From Taibaiella chishuiensis (GTDB lineage: Bacteria > Bacteroidota > Bacteroidia > Chitinophagales > Chitinophagaceae), in contig NZ_PYGD01000002.1 of assembly GCF_003014535.1 (NCBI RefSeq), positions 372,001 to 436,000 of the forward strand: a DNA stretch of 64,000 bases. The letters run 5' to 3'. Under the pieces are notes generated by a model that was given only the letters and a program-made list of their open reading frames with translations, searched no databases and was not told the origin of the DNA. Positions 52,371-61,440 of this stretch are shown here, one piece after another. The position numbers and the translations under genes are program-made. Position 1 is the first letter of the stretch, and each line of letters opens with the position of its first letter.

Positions 52371-52805
52371 ATGGCAACGTATCCCATCCCGGTTTTTCAT
52401 TATAAAGTATCCTGGAATAACGAAGACATCGGCTTTTCGGACGTATCCGGACTGACCCAGGAAATATCGCCGATCGAGTACCGCGACGGCCTGATGTCGG
52501 CAACCACGGTGCCGCTGAAAAGGCCGGGCCTGATCAAGGTAAACAATATCAGCCTGAAGCGCGGTATTACCGAAAAGAACAACGACCTGTTCAACTGGTT
52601 CAACAATAACGGCTCCCCCAATGTGGAGCGCCGAGACATTACCATCTCCCTGCTCAACGACGAAGGCAACCCGGTAATGGTATGGTCGGTATCGCAGGCC
52701 TGGCCTGTGAAGTGCGAAGGACCGGGGCTCAAAGCTACCGGCAACGAGATCGCCATCGAAACCATAGAACTCGTACACGAGGGTATTAAAGTTAAAACCG
52801 TATAA
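52371..52805 (+). CDS. Inner tube protein, gp19-type (Pvc1/5-like), first copy
   Basis: A 144-aa product. YPIPVFHYKVSWNNEDIGFSDVSGL is the characteristic gp19 N-terminal strand pair and SQAWPVKCEGPGLKATGNEIAIETIELVHEG the C-terminal end. It stacks as hexameric rings to make the inner tube through which cargo passes. The 3-nt gap to the second copy indicates coupled expression. Confidence 0.95.
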   Translation: MATYPIPVFHYKVSWNNEDIGFSDVSGLTQEISPIEYRDGLMSATTVPLKRPGLIKVNNISLKRGITEKNNDLFNWFNNNGSPNVERRDITISLLNDEGNPVMVWSVSQAWPVKCEGPGLKATGNEIAIETIELVHEGIKVKTV

Positions 52806-52808
52806 CAC

Positions 52809-53276
52809 ATGGCCAGCTATTATCCACCCACGGGCTTCCATTTCCGGGTCGAATTCCAGGGCATCAGCGGTATGGATAGCGATACCGAGCAACGTTTCCA
52901 GGATGTAGGCGGACTCTCGTTCGAGATCGAAACCGAAACCGTGAATGAAGGCGGCGAAAACCGGTTTAGTCATAAGTTCCCGAAACGGACCAAGTATCCC
53001 AACCTGGTGCTGAAGCGGGGCCTGCTTACCAATACCGCTTTGCTGGACTGGATGAATGCCGCCATGAATACCTTTTATACCGTAGTGATCTATGACTTCA
53101 AACCTGCGGATATCCTGATCTCCCTCCTGGACGAGGCAGGCAACCCGCTGGCTGTATGGAGCGTGGTACAGGCTTATCCCGTAAAATGGTCGGTATCCGA
53201 TTTCCGGTCGACGGAGAATGCTGTGGTTGTGGAAACCATAGAACTGGCCTATCAATATTTCGAACGAAAACTATAA
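52809..53276 (+). CDS. Inner tube protein, gp19-type, second copy
   Basis: A 155-aa product. YYPPTGFHFRVEFQGISGMDSDTEQRFQDVGGL and VQAYPVKWSVSDFRSTENAVVVETIELAYQYF give the gp19 pattern. It is clearly divergent from the first copy and larger, so it may form a specialised ring near the baseplate, as Pvc5 does in PVC. Confidence 0.94.
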   Translation: MASYYPPTGFHFRVEFQGISGMDSDTEQRFQDVGGLSFEIETETVNEGGENRFSHKFPKRTKYPNLVLKRGLLTNTALLDWMNAAMNTFYTVVIYDFKPADILISLLDEAGNPLAVWSVVQAYPVKWSVSDFRSTENAVVVETIELAYQYFERKL

Positions 53277-53280
53277 CGCC

Positions 53281-53445
53281 ATGCCTGTCCAGATCAATGA
53301 AGTAGTCATAAAAATATCGGTCGATGCTGACCCTGCCGGAGCTCCTGCACCGGCAGCTTCAGCCGGTCTGTCCGATACCGGTAACGACGATGCAGCCATT
53401 GCAGCGTTGGTCTTACAAATCATCAAAGAAAAAAATGAAAGATAA
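53281..53445 (+). CDS. DUF5908-type small eCIS protein (Pvc6 position)
   Basis: A 54-aa product that begins MPVQINEVVIKISVD, the typical DUF5908 pattern, then Ala/Pro-rich residues and LVLQIIKEKNER. It lies 4 nt after the second tube gene and its stop codon overlaps the ATG of the next gene by one base (TAATG), so it is translationally coupled. Its function in eCIS loci is unknown. Confidence 0.8.
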   Translation: MPVQINEVVIKISVDADPAGAPAPAASAGLSDTGNDDAAIAALVLQIIKEKNER

Positions 53446-54134
53446 TGGACGCGCAATCCGCAGCCAAGCTGCCTTTTAATCTGAAGATCATCCCTACCAA
53501 CCGCGACGGTATACCGATGGGCGTGCCCTTCCTGGCTATGCTTAACCCCGAAAACTTTTCGGTAAAGGAAGATGTAGTCTGGTATGAAAAGCCCATACCC
53601 GGCAAGAACGGGACCGATCCTACCTTCCTGGCTGTTCGCCCGCGCACCTTTACCATCGATTTCATACTCGACGGAACCGGCGTGAATACCAACGGGGTTA
53701 AGATCCCGGTTACCGCACAGGTAGCGCTTTTCAGGGGGGTAACCACCAATATCCGTGGTACCATACACCGCCCCTCCTACCTGATGGTACAATACGGCAC
53801 TTTTGTAAATGTATGCGTACTGACCACCTCGACGGTTACCTATACCATGTTCGACCTGGCCGGTTTGCCGATCAGGGCCAAGATCTCGGCCACCTTTACC
53901 GAACGCATCATCTCCGGTCTCAGCGATGTACTGGGTATGTTGTCTTCGCCGGATCTTACGCACGAGGTAGAGGTAAAGCAATACGACCTGTTGCCCCTGC
54001 TTACCTATAACATATACCAGAACCAGCACTACTACCTGCAGGTGGCCAAAGCCAACCGGATCAAGAATTTCCGGAAGCTGAAGCCCGGCACGAAGCTGAA
54101 CTTTTACCCGCTGTTATCCGCAAAAAAACAATAA
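53445..54134 (+). CDS. CIS tube-initiator/LysM protein (Pvc7/Afp7-like)
   Basis: A 229-aa product. The N-terminal domain (IPMGVPFLAMLNPENFSVKEDVVW; RTFTIDFILDGTGVN) fits the CIS tube protein family, and the last 50 residues form a LysM-type domain (YDLLPLLTYNIYQNQHYYLQVAKANRIKNFRKLKPGTKLNFYPL). In PVC this protein links the spike to the tube. It starts by overlap with the DUF5908 gene. Confidence 0.9.
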   Translation: MDAQSAAKLPFNLKIIPTNRDGIPMGVPFLAMLNPENFSVKEDVVWYEKPIPGKNGTDPTFLAVRPRTFTIDFILDGTGVNTNGVKIPVTAQVALFRGVTTNIRGTIHRPSYLMVQYGTFVNVCVLTTSTVTYTMFDLAGLPIRAKISATFTERIISGLSDVLGMLSSPDLTHEVEVKQYDLLPLLTYNIYQNQHYYLQVAKANRIKNFRKLKPGTKLNFYPLLSAKKQ

Positions 54135-54156
54135 AGCATAAAACCCAGTTACCGTC

Positions 54157-55782
54157 ATGAGCTTAACCAGTTTCCCGCCGGGCAGCGCAGCGCCCACCGA
54201 TGTCGTAAGCCAGAAAGTCTGGATCAATGGCGCCGTACTCAGCAACGAAGTATTGCTGAGCCAGCTTACCGTGCAAAAGACGTTCAATAAAATAGCCTCT
54301 GCCCGGCTGGTGTTTGTAGACGGCTCTGCTGCCGAACGCGATTTTGCACTGAGCAGCGGCGACCTCTTCAAACCGGGCAACGAGATCCGGATAGGCCTGG
54401 GCTACGATGGCGATGTGACCACCGTGTTTGAAGGCATTATTGTAAAACACAGTATTAAAATAGGGCAGGGCGGAAGATCGCTGCTGATGGTCGAAGCTAA
54501 GGATAAAGCCATAAAGCTGACCGGCGCCCGTAAAAGCGCTTACTTCAGCGAAAAGACCGATAGCGATATCCTCTCCGAACTGGCCGGTGGCGCCGGTTTA
54601 CAGACCGAGATCGCGACAACCGCCTTCTCGCATAAACAAATGGTACAGTTCGATACTACCGACTGGGACTTTATGCTTACCCGTGCCGAAGCCAATAGTA
54701 TGCTGGTACTGACCGACGATGGCAAGATCGTAATCGGCAAACCTGTAGCCGCAGGCCCTGCGGTACTTACTGCCTTATTTGGCAGCAATATCATGGAGTT
54801 TGAAGCGGAAATGGACGCCCGCCGGCAACTGAAAAGCGTAAAGGCCGACAGCTGGAGCCCGACCAACCTGGAGCTCGATGAGTCGTCGGAAGGCACGGCC
54901 ACCTTTACGGAACCTGGCAATATTACGGCTTCTGAGCTGGCCGATATCCTGGCTGCCGACCTGCAATTGACGCATACCGGAAACCTGGGCCAGCAGCAAT
55001 TGCAGGACTGGGCCGATGCCTATGCCTTACGCAGCAAACTGTCGAAAGCCGTGGGCCGTGTACGCGTCCAGGGCAGCGCCGATGCCAAACCCGGCGTGAT
55101 GATCACGCTTTCCGGCGTAGGCGACCGCTTTAACGGCGATGTATGGGTAACCGGTGTGCTGCATCACTTCGACGGCAACTGGACCAGCGATGTACAATTC
55201 GGCTGGGCCGAAGGCTGGTTCTATAAAAAAGAAGAGGTGATGAACAAGCCTGCCGCAGGCCTGCTGCCCGGTATAAACGGGTTGCAGGTAGGTACCGTAG
55301 TCGATACCGCCGATCCCGAGGGCAACTACCGGCTCAAAGTACATGTGCCCACCATTACCGGTGGCGGAGATGGCTTCTGGGCGCGGGTTGTAAGTCCCGA
55401 TGCCGGCCAGGACCGCGGGCTTTACTTCCGGCCGCAGACCGGCGACGAGGTGATCCTGGGTTTTCTCAACGACGATCCCAGGGAGCCTGTTGTGCTGGGC
55501 TGTATGCACAGTAAGGATAAGAAAGCCCTGCCCTTCCGCGAGAACGAAGAGTTTGGCGTGATTACCAAGGAAAAAGTAAAAGTGTTGCTCGACGATACCA
55601 ATAAAAAGCTCACCCTGAGTGTAACAACCAGCTCGGGCGATAAGACCATTATCCTGAACGACTCCGGCGCTATGGAGCTGAAGGATGAATACGGCAACAG
55701 CATCAAAATGGAACAGTCGGGTATTACCATCGAGGCCAGCGCCAATGTAACCATTAAAGGCGCCCAGGTGTTGATCAACTGA
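54157..55782 (+). CDS. VgrG/gp27-gp5-like spike protein (Pvc8-like)
   Basis: A 541-aa product. The gp27-like part (LSQLTVQKTFNKIASARLVFVDGS; TTVFEGIIVKHSIKIGQGGRSLLMVEAKDKAIKLTGARKSAYF) occupies about residues 20-330. The gp5-type OB fold is at about 370-460 (VGTVVDTADPEGNYRLKVHVPTI; GLYFRPQTGDEVILGFLNDDPREPVVLGC). The last 60 residues (LKDEYGNSIKMEQSGITIEASANVTIKGAQVLIN) are beta-helix-like. It forms the tip that pierces the target membrane. Confidence 0.95.
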   Translation: MSLTSFPPGSAAPTDVVSQKVWINGAVLSNEVLLSQLTVQKTFNKIASARLVFVDGSAAERDFALSSGDLFKPGNEIRIGLGYDGDVTTVFEGIIVKHSIKIGQGGRSLLMVEAKDKAIKLTGARKSAYFSEKTDSDILSELAGGAGLQTEIATTAFSHKQMVQFDTTDWDFMLTRAEANSMLVLTDDGKIVIGKPVAAGPAVLTALFGSNIMEFEAEMDARRQLKSVKADSWSPTNLELDESSEGTATFTEPGNITASELADILAADLQLTHTGNLGQQQLQDWADAYALRSKLSKAVGRVRVQGSADAKPGVMITLSGVGDRFNGDVWVTGVLHHFDGNWTSDVQFGWAEGWFYKKEEVMNKPAAGLLPGINGLQVGTVVDTADPEGNYRLKVHVPTITGGGDGFWARVVSPDAGQDRGLYFRPQTGDEVILGFLNDDPREPVVLGCMHSKDKKALPFRENEEFGVITKEKVKVLLDDTNKKLTLSVTTSSGDKTIILNDSGAMELKDEYGNSIKMEQSGITIEASANVTIKGAQVLIN

Positions 55783-55814
55783 TTTTTATTCCTGACCGCT
55801 AAAAGAGAAAAGCC

Positions 55815-56111
55815 ATGCCAGCAGCAGCCCGCATCAACGACAATCATACCTGTCCTATGGTTAACCCGGGCACGAACAGCCCGCATACCGGTGGCCCCAT
55901 CCTGCCGCCCGGCGTACCTACCGTACTCATCGGCGGTCAGCCGGCTGCCGTGGTGGGCGATATGTGTACGTGCTCAGGACCGCCGGACAGCATCATTAAA
56001 GGATCTGCCACGGTACTGATCGGCGGCAAACCCGCAGCCCGCCAGGGCGACAGCACGGCTCATGGCGGCAGCATTACCGCCGGCTGCGCTACTGTGCTCA
56101 TCGGCGGATAA
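55815..56111 (+). CDS. PAAR-domain spike tip protein (Pvc10-like)
   Basis: A 98-aa product with three VLIGG-type strands (TVLIGGQPAAVVGDM, ATVLIGGKPAARQGD, ATVLIGG), and His/Cys residues (HTCP, CTCSG, HGG) typical of the zinc-binding PAAR cone. It sharpens the VgrG-like spike immediately upstream. It is followed 25 nt later by the gp25-like gene. Confidence 0.94.
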   Translation: MPAAARINDNHTCPMVNPGTNSPHTGGPILPPGVPTVLIGGQPAAVVGDMCTCSGPPDSIIKGSATVLIGGKPAARQGDSTAHGGSITAGCATVLIGG

Positions 56112-56136
56112 AAGACTAACCCCTAAAATTTTTACC

Positions 56137-56565
56137 ATGCAAGAAAATAGTAACCGTTCATTTTTAGGTACCGGCTGGAACTTTCCGCCTACCTTTCGCC
56201 GGGAGTGGTATGGTCCCGAAATGCTGAGTGGGGAGGAGGATGTGCGCAGCAGTATCCGCATCATCCTCGAGACCATTACGGGCGAGCGGGTCATGCTGCC
56301 CAATTTCGGTTGTAACCTGCAGCCTTATATTTTCGAACCCATGACGCCGGCTACCATCACCCTGATCCAGAAGATCGTTTTCGAAGCGTTATCCATCCAT
56401 GAGCCCCGTATTATCGTAGGCGATATTACCTATAAGCTGGATGAAGCCGCCGGTGTACTGGAACTCGATATTCCCTATACCATCATTACCACCAACACCC
56501 GTTACAACTACACCTATCCATTCTATATCGAAGAGGCTACCAATATCGAACGTAACCCGGCATAG
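56137..56565 (+). CDS. gp25/GPW-type baseplate wedge protein (Pvc9-like)
   Basis: A 142-aa product from the ATG at 56137. GEEDVRSSIRIILETITGERVMLPNFGCNLQPYIFEPMTP is the core gp25/IraD signature, including the EPR/ITGER and FGC segments, followed by ALSIHEPRIIVGDITYKLDEAAGVLELDIPYTI. It initiates the sheath at the baseplate in homologous systems. It is followed by a giant baseplate gene after 38 nt. Confidence 0.94.
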   Translation: MQENSNRSFLGTGWNFPPTFRREWYGPEMLSGEEDVRSSIRIILETITGERVMLPNFGCNLQPYIFEPMTPATITLIQKIVFEALSIHEPRIIVGDITYKLDEAAGVLELDIPYTIITTNTRYNYTYPFYIEEATNIERNPA

Positions 56566-56603
56566 TATCCCTTCCTTATTTTTTTATCTATAAACCCTGC
56601 CCA

Positions 56604-59600
56604 ATGAGCAATTGTAACTGCAATACTGAAATCATCCGCGACGGCTCCAGCCAACTGGATCGATACCTACAGGCACTGGATCCCGCTTATGCGCCCGTGG
56701 ACGGGCGCAGCCTGGAAGATCTGCTGGTTTTCGCGAAACGTTATGCCGCCCGGATCAGATTTTACGATATACCTGAAAGCAAGATCAACGACGACACCGA
56801 TCCCGGGAAACTGAGCTGGAGCGAGTTCTTCAGGAGAGATATGGCCGTACTGGCATCGTCGGTTGCAACGCTTGATGCCGGCCGGTTTAAACTGCGCTAC
56901 GATGCGCAGCGTGAAGCCCTCGAACAGGCTCCCGACCGGGATAAATACGTATCTCTCTACCATATCGTACTCGAAATGGCAGCGCAGATCGATCAGTGGT
57001 ACCGTGTTGCCATACCCGGCAACCCCTTACGCACCGACCTGGACCTGGCCATCGATGCACACCTGCGCGGGCAGATGCAGCGTGTGATCGCCTACGAGGA
57101 AGGATACCGGCTTATCGATGCCAAACATCCTTTACAACTCGATTATACCATCATCAGTAATGACGCATTATGGGGCCTGGACGATGCCATAGATCCTGAT
57201 GCGACTATTTATGATGCCGACAACTTTGAAGATAAACTCAGGAACGCAGCTTTATATGCGGATGAGCTTTTTAATAGTTTTTACAGCTTTATCAATAACC
57301 TGGTCGAACAGTCGGACCGCTACCTGCAATTCGCACTGGAACAATACCCCGGGCATCAGCCGCATATGGCGCTGTTTATCGCCTTCCTGAAGCTGTTCCG
57401 GCTGGCCCAGGAGCAGATGAACGGTCTTACCGGCCGTATGCTCGACTTCTACTATAAAGAAGTGCTGCAGCTGCAGGCCAAGGATGCGTTGCCTGACAGG
57501 GCCCATGTCGTGTTTGAACTGGCCAAGGAAGTAACCGAATACAGCCTGGATCCCGGTACGGCGCTCAAAGCCGGCAAGGACGGCGGCGGTATAGAACAGG
57601 TGTATGCAACCGATACCGGCCTGGTGATCAACCAGGCTAAAGTAAAAGAACTGAAAACCATCTTTATCGAAAAGACGCCGCTGCAGGCCGGTCCGGAAGA
57701 TAAGACCCTGCAAACCATCTATGCCCGGCCCGTGGCCAACTCGGCCGATGGTTACGGCGCGCCTTTCCTGGCGCCCAATCCCAAGTGGTACACCTTTGGT
57801 AAAGGTGTGCTGAACGATAAACAAAAATCCGATACCTGTGCGGTGATCCGCGATATGGAAGATGCCGGTACGGTACTGAATCAAACGCAGATCGGCTTTG
57901 CCATCGCCTCGCCCCAACTGGTATTGCAGGGTGGCAACCGCCTGATCAGCTGGAAACTCGATGGTTTCAGCGAAATATTCCGTGAAAAGGAATTGGATAG
58001 CAACAATGGCGATACCGCCGAAAAAGACCTGCTGATCGTGCTCAGCGGTGAAGAAGGCTGGCTGCCGGTGGCACGCAGGCTGATGACCTGGGAATACGAC
58101 AATTTCAACAACGAGTTGCGCAGCGGTGCATTTCCGCGTAATATCGATACTTCCTTTTATTACCACGACCGGGGCGGTAATACGCTGCATGTATACCTGC
58201 CGGTAGCGGAAAAGGCCATCGTGCCTTATAATACCAAACTGCATGCCGGCAAAACCTTTATGACCCAATGGCCGGTAATGCAGGTGCTGCTGGGGCCGGA
58301 TGTAAAGATCGACGAAGGCCGCTTTAATGCCCTGCGTTTTAATGATCTTTCCCTGTCGGTACGTGTAGGGTCGCACAACCTGCACGAAGACAGCCTGATG
58401 GCCGCGCATTTCGACGGGCTTAAAAAACTGGTGCTGCAGAACGACGACGGCCTGATTACACCAGGTAAGCCTTTCGATCCTTTTACGGCTTATCCCTTAC
58501 CGGGCAAGTCGCTTTATGTGGGCAGCAGCGAAGTGTTTAATAAACCCCTGACCGAACTCTCCATCCACATCAAACATACTATGGAGCGCAATGCGCCTAC
58601 CAGTCCGCCTTCCAGCCCGCCTTCCGACGAAGAGGCCGCCGATCAGAACGCCTTTTACCGCACCAGTATCCTGGAGCAGAAGTCCTGGAACGAGCTGAAG
58701 TATGACAAACAGCTCTTTTCGGAAGCAACACTGTCCAAGGACTTGTTCCGCGACCGTTATTTCCCTTACGGTTATACACAAACCGACCGCAAGCCCATTG
58801 CCTTTTACGATAAAGTGGATGATAAAACGACCAGGGGTTTTGTACAGCTTAAATTCAGTACGCGCGACTATAACAATAATAGCTTCCTGAAGGATAATAA
58901 GCTGTCGGATACCGACAACAGCACCTGGCAGGCCCTGGCTATGAAATTCCAGGTAAAGGAGATCTCGGTGAGTTATGCTTCCGAGTTGCGTAACCTGGAC
59001 CAGGAGATCGACCAGTTTTTTCATGTATATCCTTTTGGCGCTATAGAGACTTATACCATACCCTATGTGGAGCAGCCCCAGGGATCGCCGCCCTACAACT
59101 ATTTCTACGATACGCCGAACTACGCCCGGAAGGCCGCTTTACAGGCACTGCCCGGCACACAGCCGGCTACGTTTGAAGAGATGGACCGGCAGCGGGGTTG
59201 GCTGCTGGTGGATGCCGATGAACGGTTGTTGCCGCATTTTACCTACAAGAGCGTGTATGCATTACCGGAAGCGCCTGTAGCATCGCCGCCGGTTAAACAT
59301 ACGAAACCCAATATGCGCAGGCTCAAAGACGGTAGCCTGCAGGAAGTGATCGTAACGGGCAGCAAGCGGGCCGTGATCAGCAACCAGTACGCTGGCAAAA
59401 TACAGGAAGAAGGTATGCTCTTTATCGGCCTGGAAAATGCAAAGCCGCTACAGACGCTTTCGATGTTGTTCCAGTTTGCCGAAGGCAGCGCCGAAGATGA
59501 AGACAACGAGCCGCCTGCAATCAACTGGTCCTATCTCAGCAACAACGAATGGAAACCCATGCGGGGCGAAGATATCGTGAGCGATGGCACTTACGGTTTC

Positions 59601-61409
59601 CAGACCACGGGTATAGTTAAGGTCAATATCCCCGGCGATGCCACCGATAACAATACCATCATTACCGCCGGGCTGCACTGGCTTTGCGCCAGCGTTACCC
59701 AAGATGCCAACCGCATCCCTATGTTGATCGATATCCGTACACAAGCTGTTACGGTAACCTTCCGCGACAACAACAATGACGCCACGCATTATGACAAAGC
59801 GTTGCCTGCGGGTACCATAGCCAAACTGGCTAGCGCTGTGCCCGAGGTGAGTAAAGTAGAGCAACCTTTTGCCAGTTTCGATGGTAAACACAAAGAAGCC
59901 GGCCGGGAATACTACCAGCGTGTAAGCGAAAGGCTCCGGCATAAACACCGCGCCATTACACCCTGGGATTATGAACACCTGGTGCTGGACCGTTTTGCTA
60001 CGGTTTATAAAGTAAAATGTATCAGTCATACCGACCCGGAATGCCTGTGCCGCGATACGGTAACCGTTTCCGGCAGCGATAGCAAGACTTTTATGGTGCC
60101 CCAGGAAGATCCCAATGGCGGTATCCTGCTCGACGATATTGCGAAAGAACTGCTGGGTAATACACAGCTTACCGGTAAGGTACGCGGTTACGGCGACGGG
60201 CCCGAAGGCCTGATGCTGGCCAAACGCAGGGCTGATAAGATTATGCAGCTGCTGGTAAAATATGGTATTGCCGCAGGTCGCCTGTCTACGGAAGCATTGA
60301 ACGGTACGGATAATACCCGGTTCGAAGTAATTGTTTCGGGTTACCCGGTAACCGGCAGCCAGGCGCATTGCTGTGGTCCGCAGGTAGCGCCGGGGCATGT
60401 ACTGATTGTACCGGTAGCCGACCTGAAAAACAGGAATTCCATTAACCCTTTACAGCCTAAGACCGGCCGCAGGGTCTTGCTCGATATAGAACGTTACCTG
60501 CAGGGCCTGAGCTCGCCTTTTGTAAAGATCCATGCCCGCAACCCGGTATATGAAGAGATACTGACCTCCTTCGCCGTGAAGTTTTATACCGGTACCGACC
60601 AGGGTTATTTCCTGAAAGTACTTAACGACGAACTGGTGCGCTTCCTGACGCCCTGGGCCTTCGACGAACAGGCAACCTTCCGATTCGGGCAAAAGGTTTA
60701 TGCCTCTTCGATCATCAATTTTATCGAAGAACGGCCTTATGTAGACTTTATCACCGACTTCGAAATGCGGGTATGTATGGAAACCTGCTGCCCCGAACCT
60801 GCCGGCAAACGCAAGCGGGATGATAAGTTCAGCCCTGCCGATCTTTCCGGTTGCGATGCTATCGAAAACCTGATCGGCGACGCATTGAAAGACAGCGGTG
60901 CGATTGTGGCACGCCCTTCGGGTCCTCGTTCCATCCTCGTTTCTGCACCGCGGCACCAGATCCGGCCTTATGTGGCGCCCATACTGGAAACACCTTGCGA
61001 GCAGCGCCAGAAAATGAAGAAAGCAAAACCAGCGCCGGTTACGGATACCCGTATCGATCCTGTGGACGTAAAGGACAGGGTTAAGGATGTGGTGGCTACA
61101 GACCATGCGGCTGTGGAAAAAGAAACCGCTACCGGGGTCAAAGCAAAAACAGAAGCGCTGAAGGATACGTTGACGGCTGCTAAAGCTACTAGCGCATCAC
61201 TGCGTGAGGTTAAGGCCACGGTGGCGAAGAAAACCGCGGAGGAAATCCCTGCTGTTCCGGCAGCGCCTGCCGGTGCTGCTGCTACACCCGCCTCGCCGGA
61301 ACCTGCTCCTGCAGCTGAAGACGCGGCTGCAACGAAGAAAGTAGCCGCTAAAAAAACAAGCCCTGCCAAGCGTACCAAAATAATCACTATTAAAAAGACG
61401 GATAAGTAG
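56604..61409 (+). CDS. Giant baseplate J protein with OmpA-like insertion and Lys/Ala/Pro tail (Pvc11-like)
   Basis: A 1601-aa product. Baseplate J-like features include VELAKEVTEYSLDPGTALKAGKDGGG-type text near 290-330, HRAITPWDYEHLVLDRFATVYKVKCISHT at 1117-1143 and GHVLIVPVADLKNRNSINPLQPK from 1265. Between these an insertion (about 1146-1261) has OmpA-like elements: GYGD (1195-1198), LAKRRADK (1205-1212), YGIAAGRLSTE (1220-1230) and RFEVI (1239-1243). It is bracketed by C1139/C1147/C1149 and C1256/C1257. The final 130 residues (about 1470-1601) are Lys/Ala/Pro-rich, ending TKIITIKKTDK. A Pro/Ser tract lies near 670. It is one of the wedge proteins. The inserted part could bind peptidoglycan, but key residues are only partly kept. 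Confidence 0.88.
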   Translation: MSNCNCNTEIIRDGSSQLDRYLQALDPAYAPVDGRSLEDLLVFAKRYAARIRFYDIPESKINDDTDPGKLSWSEFFRRDMAVLASSVATLDAGRFKLRYDAQREALEQAPDRDKYVSLYHIVLEMAAQIDQWYRVAIPGNPLRTDLDLAIDAHLRGQMQRVIAYEEGYRLIDAKHPLQLDYTIISNDALWGLDDAIDPDATIYDADNFEDKLRNAALYADELFNSFYSFINNLVEQSDRYLQFALEQYPGHQPHMALFIAFLKLFRLAQEQMNGLTGRMLDFYYKEVLQLQAKDALPDRAHVVFELAKEVTEYSLDPGTALKAGKDGGGIEQVYATDTGLVINQAKVKELKTIFIEKTPLQAGPEDKTLQTIYARPVANSADGYGAPFLAPNPKWYTFGKGVLNDKQKSDTCAVIRDMEDAGTVLNQTQIGFAIASPQLVLQGGNRLISWKLDGFSEIFREKELDSNNGDTAEKDLLIVLSGEEGWLPVARRLMTWEYDNFNNELRSGAFPRNIDTSFYYHDRGGNTLHVYLPVAEKAIVPYNTKLHAGKTFMTQWPVMQVLLGPDVKIDEGRFNALRFNDLSLSVRVGSHNLHEDSLMAAHFDGLKKLVLQNDDGLITPGKPFDPFTAYPLPGKSLYVGSSEVFNKPLTELSIHIKHTMERNAPTSPPSSPPSDEEAADQNAFYRTSILEQKSWNELKYDKQLFSEATLSKDLFRDRYFPYGYTQTDRKPIAFYDKVDDKTTRGFVQLKFSTRDYNNNSFLKDNKLSDTDNSTWQALAMKFQVKEISVSYASELRNLDQEIDQFFHVYPFGAIETYTIPYVEQPQGSPPYNYFYDTPNYARKAALQALPGTQPATFEEMDRQRGWLLVDADERLLPHFTYKSVYALPEAPVASPPVKHTKPNMRRLKDGSLQEVIVTGSKRAVISNQYAGKIQEEGMLFIGLENAKPLQTLSMLFQFAEGSAEDEDNEPPAINWSYLSNNEWKPMRGEDIVSDGTYGFQTTGIVKVNIPGDATDNNTIITAGLHWLCASVTQDANRIPMLIDIRTQAVTVTFRDNNNDATHYDKALPAGTIAKLASAVPEVSKVEQPFASFDGKHKEAGREYYQRVSERLRHKHRAITPWDYEHLVLDRFATVYKVKCISHTDPECLCRDTVTVSGSDSKTFMVPQEDPNGGILLDDIAKELLGNTQLTGKVRGYGDGPEGLMLAKRRADKIMQLLVKYGIAAGRLSTEALNGTDNTRFEVIVSGYPVTGSQAHCCGPQVAPGHVLIVPVADLKNRNSINPLQPKTGRRVLLDIERYLQGLSSPFVKIHARNPVYEEILTSFAVKFYTGTDQGYFLKVLNDELVRFLTPWAFDEQATFRFGQKVYASSIINFIEERPYVDFITDFEMRVCMETCCPEPAGKRKRDDKFSPADLSGCDAIENLIGDALKDSGAIVARPSGPRSILVSAPRHQIRPYVAPILETPCEQRQKMKKAKPAPVTDTRIDPVDVKDRVKDVVATDHAAVEKETATGVKAKTEALKDTLTAAKATSASLREVKATVAKKTAEEIPAVPAAPAGAAATPASPEPAPAAEDAAATKKVAAKKTSPAKRTKIITIKKTDK

Positions 61410-61440
61410 TCCTGCTGCTCATCTATAAACCTTATATGCC

